Below, one piece after another: positions 24,185 to 31,343 of a stretch of 31,343 nt of DNA. The first letter of the stretch is position 1. Every line of letters starts with the position of its first letter. Both the position numbers and the translations under genes were made by a program. The notes below the pieces were generated by a model. It had not been told where the DNA came from and did no database searches. It saw nothing but the letters and a program-made list of their open reading frames with translations. Source of the stretch: JANPJV01 sp031425695 (GTDB lineage Bacteria; Pseudomonadota; Gammaproteobacteria; Xanthomonadales; SZUA-5). The DNA is taken from assembly GCA_031425695.1 (NCBI GenBank), contig JANPJV010000132.1, positions 1 to 31,343 on the forward strand, written 5' to 3'.

Positions 24185-27100
24185 ATGATCATCCAGGCCG
24201 ACTCCAGTCTGTCGATGCGCGCGACGCTGAATCGTCAGGCGTTGCTGGTCGGCATCAATGCGTACGGCGGCGGGATCACGCCACTCGCCACCGCTGCAGA
24301 AGATGCGCGGGCGGTGTCGGAGCTGCTCGCCCGCGACCACGGCTATGCCGTCAGCTGTCTGACCGATGCTCAGGCGACCGTCGACGCGATCCTGCAGGGT
24401 CTCGAGGCCGCGGCGCAATCGCTCGGCGAAACCGATGGGTTCCTGCTGTACTTCGCCGGCCACGGCGTGGCGCTCGGTGACGGCAGCGACGGTCCGCAGG
24501 GTTACCTGCTCGCCTTCGATGCACGGGCTACCGACGAGTCGACCTGGCTGCCGATGGATCGCTTGCGCCAGGCGCTCGAGCGCCTGACCTGCCGACATCT
24601 GCTGGTGGTGCTGGATTGCTGTTTCGCCGGCTCGTTTCGCTGGAGCAGCAGCCGCGATGCGGTAATGGTTGGCCACCCACTCTATGACAGCCAGTTCGCC
24701 CGCTACCTGGATGGCGAGGCGTGGCACGCGCTGACCTCGGCGGCGCACGATCAGCGTGCTGCGGACACCCTGCCCGGCCGTCGCAACACTCGCGGAGAAG
24801 TAGCGCAGGGCGATCACTCACCGTTCGCTGCGGCCTTGTTGCGCGGCCTTTCGGGCGCCGCCGACACCACGCGAGCCCGGCACCCGCCGGACGGTGTGAT
24901 CACGGCCACCGAGCTCTACCAGTATCTGTTCGAAGAACTGACGCAAGCCGATTCCAGCCTGCGGCAGACACCCGGGTTGTGGCCGCTGCGGCCCACTAAC
25001 GTCGGCGAGTACATCTTCCTAAATCCAGCCGCGGCACTGAACACCCTGCCCGACCCGCCGCTGGATGATCAGAACAACCCGTGGCTGGGTCTGCGCGCTT
25101 ATTCCGCGGCTGACGCCGGTTTGTTCTTTGGCCGTCGGCGGGTGATCGACGCGCTGATCGCACGCGTGGGCAATCCGCAGGCGACGGCGTTGCTGGTGGT
25201 GGTCGGCGCCTCGGGGACCGGCAAGTCGAGCGTAGTCAAGGCCGGCCTGCTGCCGACGCTGGGCGCGGGAATCGCCGGTGGTCCGCCATGGCAGATCGTC
25301 GAAGCGCCGCGACTACGCTCCGACCCGATGACACAGCTGACGCAGGCGCTGCAACAGTTGCAGGGCGTCAGTGTCGGCGGTCGCCAGTTGCTGCTGTTCG
25401 ACCAGTTCGAAGAGCTCTACACCCAGTGCAAGGACGCGGCGCTTCGCGAGCGCTTTCTGCTCGCCTTGCGGGAGCTGGTCGATCGAACCGACGGCCCACT
25501 GGTCGTGCTCACGCTGCGCTCGGACTTCGAGCCGCGCCTGGCGACGAGTCCGCATTTCTCGGCACTGTTGACGTCGTCGCGCTTCCTGGTGCCGAGCTTC
25601 AGCCACGACGAGATGCGCGAAATCATCGAGGCGCCGCTGCGCGCCAAGGCGCTGTACTTCGATCCGCCCGGGCTCGTCGACCGGTTGCTGGATGAAGTCG
25701 CGGCGATGCCCGGTGCGCTGCCGATGCTGTCCTTCGCGCTGGCCGAAATGTACCGGCATGCGCAGCTGCGTCGCCGCCAGACCGGCTCGGCTGACCGCGG
25801 ACTGACCGCAGCCGACTACGCGTCCACCGGCGGCGTGGTCGGTGCGCTGCATCAGCGCGCCACTGCACTGCATGCGCAATCGGCGCCAGCAGCGCAGCGT
25901 TCGATCGAGCGCATCTTTCTGCGCATGGTCTCGCAGGAGGGGGCGCGGCTGGCGCGCCGGCGCGTCAGCCTGGCCGAGCTGGAATACTCAGGTCCGGCCG
26001 AGCGGCAGCGTGTCGACGAGGTCGTGGCGCTGTACGTCGATGCGCGCCTGCTGGTGATCGACGAGCAATACATCGAGCCTGCGCATGACACGCTGGTGGT
26101 CGCCTGGGAGCAGTTGCAGGAATGGCTGGCGGCCAGCGCGCATCAGCCGCTGCTGCGCGCACTGTGGCGGGCAGCGCGCGATTGGGAAACCGGCAATCGT
26201 GGCGCTGGGCTGCTGTGGAGCGATGATCCGCGATTGCCGCAGGCGCGGGCGATACCGACCGAGCTGAACCGGCTGGAACAGGCCTTCGTGCAGGCCAGCG
26301 AACGGCGCCGATTGGGCCGCAGGCGACTGCTGATCGGTGCCACGTTGTTTACCATCGGCGCGCTGGTTTTCGCCGCCGTGTTCTCGCTCGAACGCGCCGC
26401 CGAGGCCACCCGGCAAGCGCTGCTCGCGCAGGAGCAAACCGCCCTCGCGAAAGAGCAAACCGCCCGCGCGGAACAGCAGGTCCTGGAAGCGCAGTACTCG
26501 GAAGGCCGCTCCCTGCTGTCGTCGGCGGCAAGGCTGCGCGCCGAGGGCGACCACTTCTCGGCCGCCAACGCCGCCGCCATGGCCATCGGCTTTCGCCACT
26601 TTGGTCTCGAAAGCCCGAGTGATGCGCCGCGCCTGATCGATCCGACCCGCAGCGATTACGCCCTTGCCATCGCCGAACTGACCCTGGCGAACCTGGCCGC
26701 GCCGCGCCCGGTCGCCTGGATGAATCTGGGCCACGCCGCGGTCGGTGCCGATGGCGGCCTGCTGGCCGGACTCAACGGCAACAACCTGATCGAATTGCGC
26801 GACTTTGCGAACGAGAAGATCAGTCTGCTGGAGACGCCCGAGGGCAAGCTGCACAAACTGGTGTTCAGTCCCGATGGTCGGCAACTCGCGGCTGCCTTCA
26901 TCGTCGCTGACGATCGCTGGCAGGTTGCGCTCTGGCGCCCGCGGACCGGTTGGGGTGATGCGACGCTGCAGCGCCTTGATTTGCCCGACGCTGGCCGGAT
27001 CAATACGCTGGTTTTCGATCCGGCGAGTCAGCGACTGGCAGCCGCGACTGACCATGAAGTGGCCTTGTGGAATCTCGCGCACCCGGCGGCTCCATTGCTG

Positions 27101-28285
27101 CAACGGCTGGTCGTGCGCGCGGCGCAGAACGACTCTCGACAGACTAGCCTTGCCTTCTCGCCGGACGGCAAGGCTGTGCTCTCCGGCGGTTGGCACAACC
27201 GACTGACTCGCTATCCCATTCCGCCTCCGGGTCGCCCGGACGCGCCCCCGGTCCGGCTGCGCGGCACATTGCTCGGCCCCGAATGGACGCTCTGGAGCGA
27301 GCATGTCCAGAAGGGCGATTACGTCAACGCCATCGCCTTTGCGCCGGACAACGCGCGTTTGGTCATCGCGACGGCCAACCAGATCCGTCTGGCGACAGTC
27401 GATGGCGACCAGGTGAGCTTCGACGACAGCGCCGTGCACGACGCCGAGCTCGAGATCCAGCGGATGGCGTTGTCCGGCGACGGCCGGTTTCTGGCACTCA
27501 CGGATGGTGGACTGCAGAGCATTGCGCTGCTTCAGGTCGCCGCGCTGGTTCAGCTGGGCCAGACCGCGCCGTTGAAGTTCCCCATGGGTCAAGTCAGCTC
27601 GTTGCAGTTTTTCGACGAAGGGCGACTGCTTCTGGTCGCCAGCCCGGGCCAGATGCAGATCGTCGACCTTGCGGGCGTCCATGCCGGAGATGGGCAGGTG
27701 ATGCCGGGCGCGCTCCCGGATGCGCTCCCCCCTGCGGGCGGCAGCGCAAGCCTGCGCGCGCTCATCGACAGCGGCCAACTGGATCCGTTGCGACTGGCAT
27801 TCCCCGATCCGGACGCCCGGCCCGATGGGCTCAAGTGGCAGCTGCACGATGGGGAGAACGGTCTGGTCGTCAGCTTCGAGGATCCGGCCCAGGCGTCGGA
27901 CCCGGCCCGCGGCGAGATCCAGCTCAGCCTGCAGCCCGGCGACGCCAGGCTGGTCGCGGTCGGCATCAGCCGCTTCAGTATCCAGTCGCTGCGCGGCGGC
28001 GACCGTCCGGCCGTCGAGATGGTCAACATTGCCGATCAGGAGCTGGTATTCGCGATCAGCCTGGTCGACGAGCAATGGGGTCTGGACCTGATGCGCTTTT
28101 CCGACGATGGCGAGCGCCTACTGCTCAAAGTGTCGAACTTCGACGGAGAAATCATCCGCGAGTACGCCTGGGCAACCGCACGGCCCAACTTGTTGCCGTA
28201 TTACCTCGACAATGAATGCCAGCAGCCTGTCAATCTGCCAGCCAGCCACTGGCTGATGCAGACGCGACTGCTGGACTGCCCCTGA
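24185..28285 (+). CDS. Caspase-STAND NTPase-WD40-like giant protein
   Basis: 1366 residues. Residues ~16-270 are a caspase (peptidase C14) domain: 'ALLVGINAYGG', catalytic His93 in 'LYFAGHG', and Cys146 in 'VVLDCCFAGS'. Residues ~295-640 are an nSTAND-type NTPase: 'NPWLGLRAYSAADAGLFFGR', Walker A 'GASGTGKSS' (341-349), Walker B 'LLLFDQFEEL' (Asp406, Glu409-410), and 'VVLTLRSDFEPRL'. A helical arm leads to one TM (~712-732), then a charged coiled coil (~735-770, with repeats of 'LAKEQTA'). The last ~550 residues are degenerate WD40-type blades ('LVFSPDGRQLAAAF', 'LAFSPDGKAVLSGG', 'IAFAPDNARLVIA'). Such proteins act as self-oligomerising proteolytic immune or death effectors triggered by ligand binding to the propeller. 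Membrane anchoring puts caspase and propeller on opposite sides. No strong ribosome-binding site is visible; the ATG at 24215 is an alternative start. Confidence 0.87.
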   Translation: MIIQADSSLSMRATLNRQALLVGINAYGGGITPLATAAEDARAVSELLARDHGYAVSCLTDAQATVDAILQGLEAAAQSLGETDGFLLYFAGHGVALGDGSDGPQGYLLAFDARATDESTWLPMDRLRQALERLTCRHLLVVLDCCFAGSFRWSSSRDAVMVGHPLYDSQFARYLDGEAWHALTSAAHDQRAADTLPGRRNTRGEVAQGDHSPFAAALLRGLSGAADTTRARHPPDGVITATELYQYLFEELTQADSSLRQTPGLWPLRPTNVGEYIFLNPAAALNTLPDPPLDDQNNPWLGLRAYSAADAGLFFGRRRVIDALIARVGNPQATALLVVVGASGTGKSSVVKAGLLPTLGAGIAGGPPWQIVEAPRLRSDPMTQLTQALQQLQGVSVGGRQLLLFDQFEELYTQCKDAALRERFLLALRELVDRTDGPLVVLTLRSDFEPRLATSPHFSALLTSSRFLVPSFSHDEMREIIEAPLRAKALYFDPPGLVDRLLDEVAAMPGALPMLSFALAEMYRHAQLRRRQTGSADRGLTAADYASTGGVVGALHQRATALHAQSAPAAQRSIERIFLRMVSQEGARLARRRVSLAELEYSGPAERQRVDEVVALYVDARLLVIDEQYIEPAHDTLVVAWEQLQEWLAASAHQPLLRALWRAARDWETGNRGAGLLWSDDPRLPQARAIPTELNRLEQAFVQASERRRLGRRRLLIGATLFTIGALVFAAVFSLERAAEATRQALLAQEQTALAKEQTARAEQQVLEAQYSEGRSLLSSAARLRAEGDHFSAANAAAMAIGFRHFGLESPSDAPRLIDPTRSDYALAIAELTLANLAAPRPVAWMNLGHAAVGADGGLLAGLNGNNLIELRDFANEKISLLETPEGKLHKLVFSPDGRQLAAAFIVADDRWQVALWRPRTGWGDATLQRLDLPDAGRINTLVFDPASQRLAAATDHEVALWNLAHPAAPLLQRLVVRAAQNDSRQTSLAFSPDGKAVLSGGWHNRLTRYPIPPPGRPDAPPVRLRGTLLGPEWTLWSEHVQKGDYVNAIAFAPDNARLVIATANQIRLATVDGDQVSFDDSAVHDAELEIQRMALSGDGRFLALTDGGLQSIALLQVAALVQLGQTAPLKFPMGQVSSLQFFDEGRLLLVASPGQMQIVDLAGVHAGDGQVMPGALPDALPPAGGSASLRALIDSGQLDPLRLAFPDPDARPDGLKWQLHDGENGLVVSFEDPAQASDPARGEIQLSLQPGDARLVAVGISRFSIQSLRGGDRPAVEMVNIADQELVFAISLVDEQWGLDLMRFSDDGERLLLKVSNFDGEIIREYAWATARPNLLPYYLDNECQQPVNLPASHWLMQTRLLDCP

Positions 28286-28313
28286 TCGGAGCCAGCAACG
28301 GCGACACGTCGGC

Positions 28314-28760
28314 TCAGCGGCGCGGAGCCGCCGCTCCCACGGGCACCTGCGGGGCGACAAAGGTATAGGCGATCAGCAGCAGGCCGGCATAGGTGCCGTT
28401 GTACCAGGCGTATTGCGAAAAGGGTTCGCCGATGGTGAATGCCCAGACGCCAAAGGCGGTCACGCTCAGAGCGAGCTGTCGGGGATCCACGACCTTCAGG
28501 GTCACCCGCAGATAGAACAACGTGGCCGCTGCGCCAAAGGCAAACACCAGCCATGGGACAAACTCGGCGACCTGGTCATTGGAGCTCTTGAGGAGGGTGA
28601 CCATCGAGAAATAGACGCCGATCACCTCGGTCGGCACCAGCTTGATCAGCCGTTCCGAATAGCCGTCCGCAGGCGCGCGCGGCGGTGCAAAGTCCTCTCC
28701 CGGCCCGCTGCGCGTTGAGCTGGGCGAGATCGGCGCTGCGGTAACGATGCTGCGTCCCAT
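28314..28760 (-). CDS. Small multi-TM protein next to the caspase gene
   Basis: 148 residues from the ATG at 28760 (AAGGAA about ten bases upstream); a longer frame to 28934 is antisense-like. An N-terminal soluble part of ~35 residues is followed by 'YSERLIKLVPTEVIGVYFSM' and four probable TM helices ('VPWLVFAFGAAATLFYLRVT', 'LALSVTAFGVWAFTIGEPF', 'YNGTYAGLLLIAYTFVAP'). I recall similar small membrane proteins with an 'RLxKLxPxExxxxY' start beside bacterial caspase and TIR genes, but cannot name a family. It converges on the caspase gene with only 28 bases between the stops. Its role could be a membrane partner or antagonist of the caspase protein; that is inference. Confidence 0.7.
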   Translation of the reverse strand: MGRSIVTAAPISPSSTRSGPGEDFAPPRAPADGYSERLIKLVPTEVIGVYFSMVTLLKSSNDQVAEFVPWLVFAFGAAATLFYLRVTLKVVDPRQLALSVTAFGVWAFTIGEPFSQYAWYNGTYAGLLLIAYTFVAPQVPVGAAAPRR

Positions 28761-28791
28761 GGCCGCGTTCCTTGTTCGGTGGTCGGCGGGC

Positions 28792-30811
28792 TCAGGGGCC
28801 CGAAATCGTATGCTGCCCCGTGTTTTCGAGCACCTGCCCGAAGCGCTCGGTCTCGCGCAGGCGGGCAAGGTCCGGGTCCGTTTGCAGGAACTGTCGATAC
28901 TGCGCGTCCGCCTCGAGTGCCTCGGCAAGGACATCGATGGCGCCTTCGCTATCGCCGGCCTCCAGTCGCGCCAGGCCCTGGTAGTAGAGCGCTTCCGGAT
29001 TGCGCTTCGAATCGGTCACGGCGCGGTCGACCATCGCCTGCCCCTCGGCGGCGCGGTCGCTGTGCAGGTAGTACAGGCCAAGCAAGCCGCGGGTCGCCCA
29101 GTCGCTGCCGTCGACATCAAGATTCTCTTCGGCCAGATCTGCCGCGCGGCGGTAGGCGTTGCCGCTCTCGCGTTCCTTGCCGGGGACGAAGCGATACGAC
29201 TCGGCCAGACGCCCCCACACGCGATGATCGTTCGGTGCGAACTCCAGCGCACTCTGCTGCATCGCAGCCGCTTGATCGAAGCGTCCGGCGTAGTAATAGC
29301 GCAGGCCGATGTTGGTATAGGCCTGGCGCGACGGCTTCAGTGCGAGCGAGCGATCCCAGGCTGCGCTGGCGTTGTCGGCCTCGCCGAGCATCCAATACGC
29401 TGCGCCCTGCCCGGCATGCGCCGCGGCCAGGTCCGGTGCCAGCCGGATCACTTCCGCGTAGGCCTTGACCGAATCCTGGTAACGCTCGCTGCGAGCGTAG
29501 AAGTTGCCCAGCGCTTCGTGCGCCTTCCAGTAGTTGTCCTTGAGCTCAACCGCTCGGCGAAAACTGGCCTCAGCCTCGGCGTTGCGCGACTGTGCCATGC
29601 TGATTTCACCGAGTTCGATATGCGCATCGGGCGAATCCGGTGCCGATGCGATGAAGTTCTGCACCTGCTCGATGGCGCGCTCGTGCCAGCCGCGAACGCG
29701 ATAGAGCCGGGCCATTGCGAGGGAGATGTCGCTGTCCTTGCCCGGATCGAGTCTGGCGGCCTCGGTGCACGCTGCCTCGGCCTTGCTGAATTCGCGGGTG
29801 TCGTTGCTGAGTTCATAGAGGTGCAGCTTGACCTCGCAGATGCCGGCGTGCGCACGCGAGAACTCGGGATCGAGCTTCAACGCCTGCGCAAACAGCTTCC
29901 CGGCTTCGATGGCGACACTTTCCTCGGGCGAACTGAGCAGCTTTTCCCGCGCTTGCAGGTACAGCAAATAGGCTTCCAGGTTCTCGACCTTCGGCGTGTC
30001 CAGTTGCCGCCGGGAGTCGGGCGACAGCGACAGCTTGAGATCTGCCACCACGGCGTTGGCGATCTCCAACTGAATCGCGAACACGTCCGCCATTTCGCGG
30101 TCAAAGGTCTTGCTCAACTGGTGGTAGCCGTTGCGCCCGTCGATCAGCTGCGCGGTAACGCGCAATCGACCGCCTTCCACGCGCACACTCCCCTCCAGCA
30201 CGTGGCTCACGCCGAGTGTTTTCGCCACCTCGCGCACGTCGACCTGGCGGCCACGAAACTGGAAGGACGAGGTCCGCGCAGCGACGTCCATCTCCGGAAT
30301 GCCGGCGAGCAGATTGAGGATCTCCTCCGCCAGGCTGCTGCCGAAGTAGTCGGTCTGCGACTGGCCGTCGAAACTGTCGAAGGCCAGGACCGCGATGGAG
30401 GTCTTGCTGACGGCAGGCGCAGCGATGGCAGGACCCGGCGCCGGTTCGCGATCGAGCATGCCCACCGCCGAATAGATGCCAAGCATGAGCAGCAGCGTCA
30501 CCGCCGAGAACAACAGCAGATCGGAGCGTCTCGTGCGTGCTGTTCCTTCGCTTCCGACCGGCCAAAGCGGCAGATCGAACATCAGGCCCTTGGGGCCGAT
30601 CTCGATCAGCCAGGTCAGCAGAAAGACCGCCGGAAAACCGGCCAGCGGCGATGATCAGCGCACGCATGGCGCCCGGCGGGACGCCCAGAGGCTCGAAAGT
30701 CACCTCGGCGATCTGCAGCACCACCCACGCGGTCACCGCGTAGATGGCGAGTGCGTTCAGCACCCGGCGTCTACGAATCTCGCCGACGAAGGTCTGGATG
30801 ATGCGTGGCAC
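28792..30811 (-). pseudogene. TolB-like/TPR membrane sensor, frameshifted near N-terminus
   Basis: Two minus-strand frames make one gene of ~670 codons. The first (from GTG 30811, after GGGGAGG) reads 'VPRIIQTFVGEIRRRRVLNA' and 'YAVTAWVVLQIAEV', the standard front of this family. Near 30644-30649 one extra base (or two missing) shifts the frame; the other frame continues 'GFPAVFLLTWLIEIGPKGLM', a second TM, and a third TM 'LLLFSAVTLLLMLGIYSAVG'. Then comes a TolB/FlgO-like domain ('SIAVLAFDSFDGQSQTDYFG', 'LAEEILNLLAGIPEMDVAAR', 'LGVSHVLEGSVR') and about ten TPR repeats to the end. Relatives often carry an N-terminal adenylate cyclase or winged-helix domain; this one does not. It would be a membrane scaffold or sensor. 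As read it is broken; a sequencing error is possible. An ATG downstream of the shift (30582) could still give a 596-residue product without the first two TMs. Confidence 0.8.
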
Positions 30812-30939
30812 GTTGACGACCTGCCTCCCCGGTTGCGACGCTGCGTGTCGATCTGCTGCCGCCTTAATTTTAGGCAGATGCTGGCCATAGGTGCCATGTG
30901 TTAGCGTCAATCGTCTGCGCTACAACAGGGGGAGGAACC

Positions 30940-31245
30940 ATGACTGGTAACGCCACGCCCGACACACGACCAGGTCCGCCAGATACGCGACCAGGGCCGC
31001 CCGACACACGGCCGGGGCCACCTGATACAAGGCCAGGACCGCCGGACACGCGACCTGGACCGCCGGATACGCGGCCAGGCCCGCCGGATACGCGACCGGG
31101 TCCACCGGATACGCGACCAGGCCCGCCGGACACGCGACCCGGTCCACCGGACACGCGACCCGGTCCACCGGACACGCGACCCGGACCGCCGGACACGCGA
31201 CCCGGTCCACCGGACACGCGACCCGGACCGCCGGATACGCGGTGA
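30940..31245 (+). CDS. PDTRPGP heptad-repeat protein
   Basis: The 101-residue product is MTGNAT followed by thirteen perfect PDTRPGP heptads and a final PDTR. The ribosome-binding site GGGGGAGGAA (30928-30937) lies right before the ATG and is the best in the window. The repeats differ at the DNA level only at positions that leave this protein frame unchanged; one unit uses AGG for Arg, which is silent here but would change Arg to Leu in the antisense frame reading VSGGPGR. That favours this frame as the real one. The protein is Pro-rich and extended, has no signal peptide or TM, and has balanced Asp/Arg charge. It is divergent from the sensor gene (128-bp gap). I know no function for it. Confidence 0.65.
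   Translation: MTGNATPDTRPGPPDTRPGPPDTRPGPPDTRPGPPDTRPGPPDTRPGPPDTRPGPPDTRPGPPDTRPGPPDTRPGPPDTRPGPPDTRPGPPDTRPGPPDTR
30958..31242 (+). repeat. 21-bp tandem repeat, 13.6 copies
   Basis: Units of 21 bases with consensus CC-GAC-ACG-CGA-CC-GG-CC type run without spacers from the seventh codon to the stop codon. Since 21 is a multiple of three, several frames on both strands stay open. Units near the 3' end (31130-31240) are nearly identical and those near the 5' end more varied, suggesting recent expansion at the 3' end. Copy number is likely to vary among strains. Confidence 0.92.
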
Positions 31246-31321
31246 TCTTTTTGAGCACGGGCCAGGCGCCGAGCTGATATCCGCCCTCGGTCGGCGCGCA
31301 CGCGGCGCCGATCCAGAAAGC

Positions 31322-31340
31322 GTCCGGACAAGGTCCGGAC
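31322..31340. repeat. Short hairpin at window end
   Basis: GTCCGGAC (31322-31329), itself a palindrome, is repeated at 31333-31340 after AAG, so the two copies can form an 8-bp stem. It lies 77 bases past the stop of the heptad-repeat gene. It may be part of a terminator that continues beyond the window edge; no T-run is seen. Confidence 0.4.
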
Positions 31341-31343
31341 CCA

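Noticed and set aside
25988..28075. 695-codon open frame antisense to the caspase gene
   Set aside because: Shadow of a GC-rich gene; the sense frame has caspase, Walker and WD40 motifs, while the antisense product is Arg/Gln-rich without any motif.
28747..30654. 635-codon plus-strand frame opposite the TPR sensor
   Set aside because: Antisense shadow; the minus strand carries clear TolB-like and TPR sequence.
30958..31242. CRISPR array
   Set aside because: Units of 21 bases are directly adjacent with no spacers; it is a coding tandem repeat.
30870..31331. Minus-strand (VSGGPGR)n collagen-like frame
   Set aside because: One repeat unit changes Arg to Leu in this frame but is silent in the plus frame, and only the plus frame has a strong RBS directly before the repeats.

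Overview
The window is GC-rich, densely coding DNA, most likely from a gammaproteobacterium of the Xanthomonadales (Lysobacterales), perhaps a Rhodanobacteraceae-like lineage. This placement is inference. It rests on an ECF-sigma / Ser-Thr kinase / TPR cluster, two secreted-type proteins ending in 'LFxxGFE', a PGRP-type amidase with a C-terminal beta-rich tail, and a TolB-like/TPR membrane sensor. I saw no rRNA, tRNA, CRISPR array or intact insertion sequence.

Layout. 1-516: a VapBC-type toxin-antitoxin pair on the minus strand, with the toxin cut by the window edge. 851-3271: an AI-2E-type permease fused to a B12-binding-like fold and a GAF domain. 3317-8857: a decayed stretch. It holds an RCC1-repeat scrap, a short SEDS (FtsW/RodA-like) protein with Glu at the catalytic Asp position, an ECF sigma factor lacking its front half, a Ser/Thr kinase whose frame breaks exactly in the DFG codon, and a secreted-protein gene without its 5' part. 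9147-13549: more ordinary minus-strand genes (DUF4126 membrane protein, PGRP amidase with terminator, GTPase YlqF/RbgA) and a gene-free gap with three consecutive hairpins.

13812-20840 is the most interesting part. It contains a SLOG nucleotide-sensor protein fused to SLATT-like membrane helices, a signal-peptide protein ending in a cold-shock domain, a five-TM protein that repeats the same membrane module and carries an alpha/beta hydrolase, a YkgJ-type cysteine cluster protein, and a TIR protein with a membrane anchor and a C-terminal extracytoplasmic domain. After two secreted proteins and a truncated response regulator, 24185-28285 encodes a caspase-STAND-TM-beta-propeller protein of 1366 residues. 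A convergent small membrane protein and a frameshifted TolB-like/TPR sensor follow. SLOG, SLATT, TIR, caspase and STAND domains are typical parts of bacterial conflict and abortive-infection systems. Together they suggest an immune or signalling island, but no single operon links all of them. The two module-sharing proteins at 13812-19182 are the best candidate for an undescribed two-component membrane system.

The window ends with a short gene made almost entirely of 13 perfect PDTRPGP heptads behind a very strong ribosome-binding site.
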